Positions 1 through 5,692 of a DNA stretch of 5,789 bases are shown piece by piece. The translations under genes were made by a program, and so were the position numbers. The stretch is from Planctomycetota bacterium. GTDB taxonomy: Bacteria; Planctomycetota; UBA11346. Below the pieces are notes generated by a model. It ran no database searches, was not told the DNA's origin, and saw only the letters and a list, made by a program, of their open reading frames with translations. The DNA is taken from contig JACDEN010000107.1 of the NCBI GenBank assembly GCA_013816415.1, positions 2,160-7,948 of the forward strand. Reading direction: 5' to 3'. The first letter of the stretch is position 1. Each line of letters opens with the position of its first letter.

Positions 1-1256
1 GTGTCCGGCAGCATCTCGCGCAACGCGTCGGCCTGCTTCGCGTCGACCTTGGTCTCGTCGACGTGGTAGGAGATGTGGTCGATCGGCGCTCCGGCGACGG
101 TGCGTTCGTGCTTGGCGATGGTCATCGAGATGCCCGTGCCGCCGATGTCGCCTCCCTTGAACGAGGAGGAGATCGCATCGCACATCGCTTCGACCTTGGC
201 GGCATCGAGGCAGCCCCAGGCGACGGACGTGGTCATGGCGGCCTTGCCGTCCTTCGCAGGCGACACGCGCATCGCGACGTCGCCGGTCAGCGCGTCGCCC
301 TTCGTGGTGAGCGCGGCGATCAGCTCGGGAGTGATCAGCCCCTTCGCCTCGGGCTGCGCCGACAGCCGCTTCAGGATCGAGCCGGCGTAGGTCAGCAACT
401 CCTTGATCGGCACCCGGCCGGTCGCCGCCATCATCGACGCGCCGTTGCCGACATGCGCGGCTGCGATCGGCTTCTGCGCAGAGGCCGGAGCGATCAGGGC
501 CTTGGCCAGGGCGCCATCGGCTTTCGCCGCGAGGATCTCGTCGATGGCGAGGGCCTCGCCGCTGAGGGAGAGGTCGATCTGGAGCGTTGCGATGTCCGCG
601 GCCATGGTCAGGAAGCCAGCGAGCTCGAGCGCCACGATCGGCGGCATCTTCGCCTGGCCGGGAGGGGCCATCGAGCGGAGGGCCATCTGGAGGAACGGAC
701 CATAGGTGGTCGCCAGGCGGTCGACGGCGACGATCACGCGCAGATCGGAGGCGATCGGCGCGGCGGTGACATCCTTGTACGCGGCCACCGCGCGTTCGCC
801 GACGTCGAGTCCATCGGGAGTCTGCGCGAGGATGGCGAACTCGCCGACCGCCTTGGAGGCGTTGCCGTTATTCGTGAACGCGGTGACGTAGCTCTCCGGC
901 TTGAGACACGGGATGACAAAGGCGTAGGTCGGAAGCGGCACCCCTGCCCCGACCACGAACAGCGCAGGCGCGTGCGCGACGTTCGCCAGCCCGGGATCGC
1001 CGGCCAGCATGCCCAGGATCTCCGCCTGGCTGCCTTTGGGCACAGTGCCTGGAGCGATGATCTCCGCCGCATCCTCGATTCGCCCCATGGTCGCGACCAG
1101 GTCGGGTATGATGATGATGGCATAGGTGCCGGCATCTGCGATCGGCGTCGGCACCGGGATGGCCGACGCGGCTTTGGCGCCGTCGTCCTGCGCGGCACGC
1201 AGGGGAGCGAGGCCGACGCAGACGGCGGCGGCGATCAGGGCGAACTTGGCGAGCAT
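1..1256 (-). CDS. Secreted protein of unknown function, paralogue of the sigma-fused domain (C-terminus off window)
   Basis: The frame is open from ATG at 1256 to the window edge, giving 418 residues without a stop. The start is chosen because GAGGAA lies 6 nt upstream and the first residues form a signal peptide: Lys4, a hydrophobic stretch over about residues 5-19, and a likely cleavage site near the Ala-Ala-Gln at 21-23. The mature protein should therefore be exported. I recognise no enzyme motif. The sequence aligns along its whole visible length with the C-terminal part of the neighbouring sigma-factor fusion. By eye about three quarters of residues 101-200 are identical, with lower identity elsewhere and a gap of about 9 residues after the signal peptide. 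Judged by that paralogue, about 125 residues are missing beyond the edge. Cys117 (in VIPCLKP) and Cys349 (in VAWGC) are conserved in both copies. The overall look resembles planctomycete exported hypothetical proteins, but I cannot assign a family. Confidence 0.88.
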   Translation of the reverse strand, partial: MLAKFALIAAAVCVGLAPLRAAQDDGAKAASAIPVPTPIADAGTYAIIIIPDLVATMGRIEDAAEIIAPGTVPKGSQAEILGMLAGDPGLANVAHAPALFVVGAGVPLPTYAFVIPCLKPESYVTAFTNNGNASKAVGEFAILAQTPDGLDVGERAVAAYKDVTAAPIASDLRVIVAVDRLATTYGPFLQMALRSMAPPGQAKMPPIVALELAGFLTMAADIATLQIDLSLSGEALAIDEILAAKADGALAKALIAPASAQKPIAAAHVGNGASMMAATGRVPIKELLTYAGSILKRLSAQPEAKGLITPELIAALTTKGDALTGDVAMRVSPAKDGKAAMTTSVAWGCLDAAKVEAMCDAISSSFKGGDIGGTGISMTIAKHERTVAGAPIDHISYHVDETKVDAKQADALREMLPD

Positions 1257-1262
1257 GGTCGG

Positions 1263-1268
1263 TTCCTC
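1263..1268 (-). promoter_or_regulatory. Ribosome binding site of the secreted paralogue
   Basis: GAGGAA on the minus strand lies 6 nt before the ATG at 1256. It fixes the start directly at the signal peptide. The same frame is open upstream to a TAA near 1472, but that stretch would put a long Arg-rich leader before the signal peptide and is unlikely to be translated. Confidence 0.7.
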
Positions 1269-1322
1269 GTGTGGCGTCGGCCCCTCGGCCGCTGGGAGCG
1301 GGGCATCGTGCGGTCGACGGCG

Positions 1323-1334
1323 GGTGGCGCCACC
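1323..1334. promoter_or_regulatory. 12-bp perfect palindrome upstream of the secreted paralogue
   Basis: GGTGGCGCCACC reads the same on both strands and lies 66 bp upstream of the ATG at 1256. It could be a binding site for a dimeric regulator. In DNA of this composition, a chance palindrome of this length is possible. Confidence 0.2.
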
Positions 1335-1347
1335 GCCGAGCCGGCGG
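1333..1347. repeat. Short GC hairpin
   Basis: CCGCCG, the loop AGC and CGGCGG form a perfect 6-bp stem with a 3-nt loop. It abuts and partly overlaps the neighbouring palindrome. There is no T-tract on either strand, so it does not look like an intrinsic terminator. Confidence 0.25.
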
Positions 1348-1368
1348 CGATCCACCCCGACTGCGGTG

Positions 1369-1449
1369 CTATGTCCAGTCATCGCGCATCCGTTGCGGGA
1401 ATTCCATCCGCGCATCGGTGGCCGCGGCCGGCACCTCGTAACGTCGCAT
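1369..1449 (-). CDS. Candidate 26-residue small protein or leader peptide
   Basis: An ATG at 1449 is preceded by a strong Shine-Dalgarno-like GAAGGAAGG about 6 nt upstream. It opens a frame of 26 codons ending at TAG (1369-1371). The product starts MRRYEVPAAA and ends RMRDDWT; I do not recognise it. The frame stays open further upstream to a TGA at 1606-1608, overlapping the end of the sigma fusion in another frame. That stretch also reads like protein (it contains PWIDLARRVAG) but has no good start codon. It could be a real small gene, a remnant of a longer gene, or chance in GC-rich DNA. There is no membrane segment. Confidence 0.22.
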   Translation of the reverse strand: MRRYEVPAAATDARMEFPQRMRDDWT

Positions 1450-1564
1450 CCATCGCCTTCCTTCGCAGCTGTTTAGAAGTTCGACGGACGCGTCGGACGG
1501 GGGCGCCTTGCGACCGGCCACCCGCCGGGCTAAGTCGATCCACGGCTGCGCCGCCTGGACAGAT

Positions 1565-3976
1565 TCAGAATTGGCGCGGTTCCGGTGCTGGCGCGGCAGT
1601 TTCCGTCAGGGTGCGGAACGCTTTCACCAGATCGGCGATCGGTTTGAGCGGCACGCGGTATTCGATGCGGGCCCGCCCAGAGCCGGTGGTCCACGCGCCG
1701 GTCACTGGCTCGCCGTCGGGAAGATTCGCGAAGGCTGCGATGAGGGCATTGCCTGGCGGCGGGGATTTCAGATTCGGCGAGGTCCGCACGATATCGATGA
1801 GCGAGGTGTCGAAGTAACCGCTCTTCCCCGACGGAAAGAGCTTTTGAGCGCGCGTCGCCAGCCCCGGTCCGTTTCCCGCGATCAGGGCGTCGATTCCCTT
1901 CGGGTCCTGGCTCGCGAGCACAAAGGTCTTGGTGAAGGCGATCTCATTGTCGCGCAGCACCGCACGCAACGTCTCGACCTGCTGCGGATCGACCTTGGAT
2001 TCATCGATCACGTAGGAGATGCGGTTGATGGGAACGCCTGAGACCGTGCGTTCGTGCTTCTTCAGGTCGACACTGAGGCCCATTCCGCCGATGTCGCCGC
2101 CCGTGAACGAAGCCAGGATCGCATCGAACGCTGCTTCGGCCTTGGTCGCGTCGGCGCACGCCCACGCGACATCGGTGGTCATGGCGCTGCAATCCTTCGA
2201 CAACGTGGCGCGTACGGCAAAGTCCCCGGAGAGTGCGTCGGAGTTGGCTGAGATCGCCTGGATGAGTTCGGGGGTGATCAGCCCTTTGGCTTCGGGCTGG
2301 GAGGAGATCCGCTGCAGCAGGGCGGTGACGTAGGTGAACAGCGCCTGCGTCGGGACGCGGCCGACCGCCGACATCATTCCCGGTTCATTACTCAGGCGCG
2401 CGGCCGCTGTCGGCTGCCGCGCCGGAGACGGGGCGACCAGCGCTTTCGCCAGCGCGCCGTCCGCCTTGGCGGCGATGATCTGGTCGACGGACAACGCTTC
2501 AGCGGTGAGACTGAGATCGATCTGCACGCAGGAGATATCGGCGGCCATGGCCAGGAATCCAGCGACCTCGAGGGCTACGATCGGCAGCATCTTTCCTTGG
2601 CCAGGCCCCGACATCGAGCGGACGCCCATCTGCAGGAAGGGTCCATAGGTGGTGGCTAGGCGATCGAGGGCGATGACCAGGCGCAGATCGGAGGTGATCG
2701 GCGCCGCGGTCAGTTCCTTGTACCCGGCCACCGCGCGTTCGCCGGTCGCGACGCCATCGGGAGTCTGCGCGAGGATCGCGAACGCGCCGACCACCTTCGA
2801 GGCCAATCCCATGTTGCTGAAAGCGGTGACGTAGATTTCCGGCTTGAGGCACGGAATGACCATGGCGAAGGACGGAAGAGGCACGCCGGCGCCGACGACG
2901 ATCAGCGACGGCGTATGCGCGGCATTGGCAAAATCCGGATCGCCCACCATCTGTGCGAGCTGATTTAACTGCATGCCCTTCGGCATCTGTCCTGGAGCGA
3001 TGACCTCCATAGCCTCGTCGATGTGGCCGAAGGTGGCCGGCAGATTCGGCACGATGATCACCGCGTAGGTGGCGGGATCCGCGATCATCGCCGGCGCCGG
3101 TATGACCGCTGCGCCAGCATCTGGCCCGGAGGCCTTGGCCTTGGCGCCGTCATCCTGCGCGAACATGAATGGGGCGACGCCGATGCAGGCGACGGCGGCT
3201 GCGATGAGTGCGAGCTTGGCGGTCATGATCATTCCTTTTGAAGCGATGGCGTGGGGGAGCGCATCGAGCGAAGCAGACCGCGGAGCGGAGATGAGCGCGT
3301 GGTAGATCGCGACCTTCGCCATCGGCGAGCCGGCGCTGATCGGCAGCTCGCCGATTCCGACGACGAGCAGCGACGATGACATGGTCATGCCGGCTTTGGC
3401 CAGCTTGCCGCGCATCGCTTCGAGTCCGCGATGCACGCGCGCCTTGGCGGTGCCGACCGGGCAGCGCAGCTCATGCGCGACCTGCTTGAAGCCGACGCCG
3501 TCGAGATGGTGCAGAACGATCGCCGCGCGCACCGGCTCTGGCAGTTCGGCCAGCGCGAGCCGCAGCAGGTCGGCGTTCTCGCGCTCGATCACCGTCTGCT
3601 CCACCGACACCGATGAGTCGGCACTCGAGGCCGCGGCGCCATGGGTGCGGTCACGCACTGCGCAGCGATGACGGGTGCGCATCAGCTTGAGCGAGGCGTT
3701 GATGCCGATGCGCATGATCCAGCGTCTGGCATCACCGTCGGCGTCGTCGCTGAGAGGACGAAACTGGCTGGCGCGGTCGCGCAGCAGCAGCAGCGTCTCC
3801 TGGACCGCGTCATCGGCGGTCGAGGGATCGCCGGTGAGCCGGCACGCGGTGCGATGGAGGTCCTCGGCCATCTCATCGACCACAGCCGTCCAGGCGTCGC
3901 CGTCGCGTCCGTGGGCGAGGCGTTTGAGCGCTTCGGACAACGGCATGGGTTCGACTTCGACAATGGAGGCGGGCAT
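1565..3976 (-). CDS. ECF sigma factor fused through a membrane segment to a large extracytoplasmic domain
   Basis: The protein has 803 residues counted from ATG 3976. Region sigma-2 lies at about 28-104, with DDAVQET at 55-61 and RRWIMRIGINASLKL at 84-98. Region sigma-4 lies at about 137-193, with the helix-turn-helix CPVGTAKARVHR. An Ala/Ser-rich linker (194-250) leads to one hydrophobic segment (about 253-270), which should place the remainder outside the cytoplasm. Residues 251-803 are paralogous to the secreted protein at 1-1256; Cys376 and Cys607 match its conserved cysteines. ECF factors with C-terminal membrane-spanning extensions are known in Planctomycetota, where the extension is thought to take the place of an anti-sigma factor. 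No separate anti-sigma gene is visible here. Start: the frame extends to ATG 4108, but those 44 residues are not sigma-like; ATG 3946, ten codons into the protein, is an alternative. Oddity: the segment from residue 251 has its own ribosome binding site and resembles a signal peptide, so a shorter second product is possible. The sigma call is firm; the output of the extension is unknown. Confidence 0.9.
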   Translation of the reverse strand: MPASIVEVEPMPLSEALKRLAHGRDGDAWTAVVDEMAEDLHRTACRLTGDPSTADDAVQETLLLLRDRASQFRPLSDDADGDARRWIMRIGINASLKLMRTRHRCAVRDRTHGAAASSADSSVSVEQTVIERENADLLRLALAELPEPVRAAIVLHHLDGVGFKQVAHELRCPVGTAKARVHRGLEAMRGKLAKAGMTMSSSLLVVGIGELPISAGSPMAKVAIYHALISAPRSASLDALPHAIASKGMIMTAKLALIAAAVACIGVAPFMFAQDDGAKAKASGPDAGAAVIPAPAMIADPATYAVIIVPNLPATFGHIDEAMEVIAPGQMPKGMQLNQLAQMVGDPDFANAAHTPSLIVVGAGVPLPSFAMVIPCLKPEIYVTAFSNMGLASKVVGAFAILAQTPDGVATGERAVAGYKELTAAPITSDLRLVIALDRLATTYGPFLQMGVRSMSGPGQGKMLPIVALEVAGFLAMAADISCVQIDLSLTAEALSVDQIIAAKADGALAKALVAPSPARQPTAAARLSNEPGMMSAVGRVPTQALFTYVTALLQRISSQPEAKGLITPELIQAISANSDALSGDFAVRATLSKDCSAMTTDVAWACADATKAEAAFDAILASFTGGDIGGMGLSVDLKKHERTVSGVPINRISYVIDESKVDPQQVETLRAVLRDNEIAFTKTFVLASQDPKGIDALIAGNGPGLATRAQKLFPSGKSGYFDTSLIDIVRTSPNLKSPPPGNALIAAFANLPDGEPVTGAWTTGSGRARIEYRVPLKPIADLVKAFRTLTETAAPAPEPRQF
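3226..3239 (-). promoter_or_regulatory. Internal Shine-Dalgarno and ATG inside the sigma fusion
   Basis: AAAAGGAA on the minus strand (3232-3239) stands 6 nt (counted from AAGGA) before the in-frame ATG at 3226. Translation from here would give a 553-residue protein beginning MTAKLALIAAAVACIG, which looks like a signal peptide. It matches the start of the free paralogue (MLAKFALIAAAVCVG), which has GAGGAA at the same spacing. The gene may therefore give both a membrane-tethered sigma factor and a secreted domain, or the site may be a relic of the domain's earlier life as a separate gene. Use of the site is not shown by sequence alone. Confidence 0.45.
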
Positions 3977-4172
3977 GGCTCTCAATAATCCCGCTGATCG
4001 CGGTCCGGTTGCATGGAGATCGATGATGACGGTTCGCGGCGACCTCCAAGCCTCGACCTGGAACCGGAGCGGCCGCGTCCGATCGGCCTGACATCCATCT
4101 GTAAACATATGCCCGTGAAGACGATGGGTGCGTGGTCAAGGCACGCTGGCTGGGGTCTCTCGAGCGCAGTGC

Positions 4173-4193
4173 GGTTGGTGGTTGGTGGTGGGG
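4173..4193. repeat. Three tandem 7-bp repeats, complementary to the main tract
   Basis: GGTTGGT, GGTTGGT and GGTGGGG follow one another. They carry the complementary strand of the heptamer seen at 4261-4302, so the two tracts face each other. The copies here are fewer and the last one has diverged. Confidence 0.7.
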
Positions 4194-4292
4194 AGAAGGG
4201 ACTGGGGCTCGGTGGCGATGGTGGACTGGTTTGGCTTTGGATCTGCGGTCGATCGGCTGTCACCACCCACCACTCACCACCAACCACCAACC
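4173..4292. repeat. Perfect 18-bp inverted repeat with 84-nt loop
   Basis: The arms are 4173-4190 (GGTTGGTGGTTGGTGGTG) and 4275-4292 (its exact reverse complement). In a minus-strand transcript reading out of the dioxygenase gene they could form a long stem. No T-run follows, so a simple intrinsic terminator is not supported. It could be an mRNA-end hairpin, a small palindromic repeat element scattered in the genome, or a protein or structure-forming site. Because the arms are short tandem repeats, pairing could slip by 7 nt. Confidence 0.75.
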
Positions 4293-4302
4293 ACCAACCA
4301 CC
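4261..4302. repeat. Six tandem 7-bp repeats
   Basis: On the plus strand the tract divides exactly into CACCACC, CACCACT, CACCACC and three copies of AACCACC, 42 bases in all. On the minus strand, which is the coding strand of both flanking genes, it is G-rich with regularly spaced GG pairs. It starts 8 bases beyond the dioxygenase stop codon, so it probably lies in that transcript's 3' end. The period of 7 does not preserve a reading frame, which argues against coding. Confidence 0.85.
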
Positions 4303-4309
4303 ATCAGCC

Positions 4310-5155
4310 TCAGCCATAAGCGCCGCACGGCAGGAAGCCGAGCAGCCGCCTGCGGCGCGCGTCGGCTCCCGCGAGGCAGTGCTCCGGCATCTGGTAGTTC
4401 ATGAACGGCGCGTACATGTGGCTGACCAGTTTGCGTCCGTAGCTGACCTGGGTGACGTAGCGGGTGCGGTCGCTGCGGTTGGGCGCGCCGCGGTGCCAGA
4501 CCTGGTTGTTGAAGACCATGACCGAGCCCATGCGCCCGGTGCAGCTGACGATGCGCGGCTCCCACTCGGTTCCGGTGAGATCCGACGGTAGCTGCGCGCC
4601 GAGCTTGTGCGAGCCGGGGATGACCTGGCCGGGTCCGTTCTCCACCGTGGTCTGGTCGGTGAGGTAGTAGTTGCAGGTCAGCAGCAGGCATGGCAGGTGG
4701 ATGTTGGTCGGCGCCTCGCCGTGGGTGACGACGAAATGCGACGAGTCGTCCTGATGCCAACCGCTGAATCCGCCGCCATCGCGCGTGCGGAAGCAGTTGT
4801 TGTGCATGACGTGGCAGGTCTCCTTGCCGTACGTGCGATCCTCTCCGAGGATGGTCTCGGCGAGGCCGACCAGGGGCTCGAGGTCGAACAGGTCGAGGTT
4901 GGCGCGGCTGCGCTCGAACATGCGCACGTCGCATTCGGTCGGCTTGCCTTCGGTCGGGTGCACACGGTCCATGTCGTCGCGCAGGAGCGCGCAGTGGTCC
5001 GGCGTCAGGACGTCCTCGATGAACACGTAGCCGTCGCGATGGAAGGCGGCGACCCAGGCCGCGATCTGTTCCGGACTGGCCGCCCGACCGGCGAGGGCCG
5101 CAGAGACCGGATGGGCGGGTGCGGTGGCGATGGCGGTGGCGGTGGCGGAAGGCAT
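4310..5155 (-). CDS. Phytanoyl-CoA dioxygenase (PhyH) family Fe(II)/2-oxoglutarate oxygenase
   Basis: This is a complete 281-residue protein. Enzymes of this family use Fe(II), O2 and 2-oxoglutarate to hydroxylate an organic substrate in the cytoplasm. The iron triad is visible: His134 and Asp136 in WHQDD and distal His221 in VWHRGAPN. Arg232, 11 residues after the distal His, is the likely 2-oxoglutarate anchor. The family motif NGPGQVIPGSH is at 173-183, and the C-terminus (RLLGFLPCGAYG) is intact. The length is normal for bacterial members. The start at 5155 is supported by GAGGAG 6 nt upstream; a longer frame to 5386 would overlap the divergent regulator and reads as non-coding. Residues 2-14 are an Ala/Thr tract encoded by GCCACC-like hexamers, probably disordered. 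The substrate cannot be told from sequence; bacterial PhyH proteins next to AraC regulators often belong to catabolic loci. The gene faces away from the AraC-type gene, with 108 bp between them. Confidence 0.93.
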   Translation of the reverse strand: MPSATATAIATAPAHPVSAALAGRAASPEQIAAWVAAFHRDGYVFIEDVLTPDHCALLRDDMDRVHPTEGKPTECDVRMFERSRANLDLFDLEPLVGLAETILGEDRTYGKETCHVMHNNCFRTRDGGGFSGWHQDDSSHFVVTHGEAPTNIHLPCLLLTCNYYLTDQTTVENGPGQVIPGSHKLGAQLPSDLTGTEWEPRIVSCTGRMGSVMVFNNQVWHRGAPNRSDRTRYVTQVSYGRKLVSHMYAPFMNYQMPEHCLAGADARRRRLLGFLPCGAYG

Positions 5156-5161
5156 GGGTGG

Positions 5162-5167
5162 CTCCTC
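5162..5167 (-). promoter_or_regulatory. Ribosome binding site of the dioxygenase gene
   Basis: GAGGAG on the minus strand lies 6 nt before the ATG at 5155 and decides between this start and the much longer open frame. Confidence 0.75.
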
Positions 5168-5201
5168 GGCGGTGCGCGCGGTTGCGCGGCTGCACGGGAT
5201 C

Positions 5202-5231
5202 ATTGTAATCGACCGGGACGGGTCTTTTCCA
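5202..5231 (-). promoter_or_regulatory. Candidate sigma-70-type promoter of the dioxygenase gene
   Basis: On the minus strand TACAAT (5202-5207, five of six to consensus) is preceded by an 18-nt spacer and TGGAAA (5226-5231, four of six). Transcription would start near 5195, giving a leader of about 40 nt. The weak -35 would suit activation by the divergent AraC-type protein. I found no equally good promoter on the plus strand for the regulator. Confidence 0.45.
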
Positions 5232-5235
5232 GCCG

Positions 5236-5251
5236 TTCCATCGTGCCGGAA
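5236..5251. promoter_or_regulatory. Weak inverted repeat in the divergent promoter region
   Basis: TTCC and GGAA flank 8 bases, between the candidate dioxygenase promoter and the regulator's start. It could be part of an operator. It is short and has no second copy, so support is slight. Confidence 0.15.
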
Positions 5252-5263
5252 GCGGGAGCAGCC

Positions 5264-5692
5264 ATGCCGGAATCGACTTCGAGCCCCCATGTGACCGTGG
5301 AGGAGATGCAGCCACGGGTCGATTTCGCCTCCTATTGGCGCGTCGAGGCCGAGCAGTGGTACACCTACGGCGTTCCATCGCACCATGTCCTACTCGTCGA
5401 ATCGGGCCGGCTGCGCGCGCGCACCCCGCGCGGCGACGTCAGCGCCGGACCGGGAGACATCCTGTGCCTGCGGCGCGAGCTGCCCAACCATTACGGATAT
5501 TCAGGAGCCGTCTGCTATTGGGAAACCCACCTGTCGTTCGCGCCTGCGCCGCGCACGGCGTGGCCGCTGTGGCTCGACGGCCAGCCGATCCCCGATGTCG
5601 TCGCGCTCGGCAGCCACGCGGCGGCCGCGCGCTCGGCGTACGAGAGCCTGTGCCTGCACCTCGATCGCGGCGGCGATCTCGCGCAGCGTCGC
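5264..5692 (+). CDS. AraC-family transcriptional regulator, N-terminal sensor half only
   Basis: The start ATG 5264 has GGGAG 5 nt upstream. About 143 residues look like the effector-binding cupin of AraC regulators: HHVLLVESGRLRARTPRGD at 40-58, then SAGPGDILCLRRELPNHYG at 60-78, followed by a helical stretch (AYESLCLHLDRGGDLAQRR, 125-143). The C-terminal pair of helix-turn-helix motifs, normally about 100 residues, is absent. From about residue 134-143 the frame stays open to the window end but no longer resembles AraC (a run of Glu/Asp, then GGGVERVQ). The opposite strand there encodes SppA instead. The gene is therefore broken at a junction or misassembled. Divergent to the dioxygenase gene, it is most likely its local regulator, responding to the substrate or a related ligand. 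Confidence 0.75.
5660..5692. other. Junction between araC-type and sppA sequences
   Basis: Over about 30 bases both genes can be read, plus strand as LDRGGDLAQRR of the regulator and minus strand as the end of the SppA block. The break lies within this shared stretch. It contains a small inverted repeat, GATCGC (5663-5668) and GCGATC (5673-5678), around the loop GGCG. Confidence 0.65.

Larger units (their letters stand above)
1257..1564. other. Intergenic region between the two paralogous genes
   Basis: This gap of 308 bases separates the stop of the sigma fusion from the start of the secreted paralogue, both on the minus strand. It holds a candidate short reading frame (1369-1449), a perfect 12-bp palindrome (1323-1334) and a small GC hairpin (1333-1347). 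I see no terminator with a T-tract and no recognisable remnant of a sigma-factor domain upstream of the free paralogue. The only AT-rich patch that could serve as a -10 element is around 1471-1480, and it has no convincing -35 partner. Confidence 0.6.
3977..4309. other. Intergenic region between dioxygenase and sigma fusion
   Basis: These 333 bases hold no convincing gene. The half next to the dioxygenase stop carries 7-bp tandem repeats and a long inverted repeat. The half next to the sigma fusion should hold its promoter and leader. A minus-strand TTGACC near 4133-4138 could be a -35 element, but no -10 lies at proper spacing; the nearest AT-rich patch (CATATGTTTAC, 4101-4111) is about 22 nt further on. 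I found no ECF-type autoregulatory motif that I would defend. The sigma start at 3976 has only a weak GAGAG close in front of it. Confidence 0.55.

Noticed and set aside
251..1256. Recent duplication or an assembly repeat making the two paralogues.
   Set aside because: Differences are spread evenly along the alignment and include an indel after the signal peptide, so the copies are old and distinct, not an artefact.
63..1817. Long open frame of 584 codons on the plus strand.
   Set aside because: It runs antisense through the secreted paralogue, the gap and the end of the sigma fusion. Its translation is Arg/Gly/His-rich without any domain, while the minus strand carries two proteins conserved with each other. 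It is a shadow caused by high GC at third positions.
3977..4108. N-terminal extension of the sigma fusion by 44 residues.
   Set aside because: The extra residues do not resemble an ECF N-terminus, and the family normally begins shortly before region 2, as it does with the start at 3976 or 3946.
4101..4138. Possible promoter (TTGACC and CATATG) for the sigma fusion.
   Set aside because: The spacing of about 22 nt is too long and the -10 is poor, so I do not list it as a promoter.
4173..4302. CRISPR array or intrinsic terminator at the repeat tract.
   Set aside because: The units are 7 bp without spacers, so it is not a CRISPR array. The stem has a large loop and no following T-run, so it is not a standard terminator.
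4013..4591. Plus-strand frame through the intergenic repeats into the dioxygenase.
   Set aside because: It is antisense to the end of a conserved enzyme gene and reads through heptamer repeats; no domain is visible.
4260..5378. 372-codon minus-strand frame overlapping the dioxygenase gene.
   Set aside because: It is Arg/Pro-rich and featureless and runs through the repeat tract. The overlapping frame encodes a complete PhyH protein with all catalytic residues.
5156..5386. N-terminal extension of the dioxygenase by 77 residues.
   Set aside because: It would overlap the start of the divergent regulator, lacks family resemblance, and the downstream ATG at 5155 has a well-placed GAGGAG.
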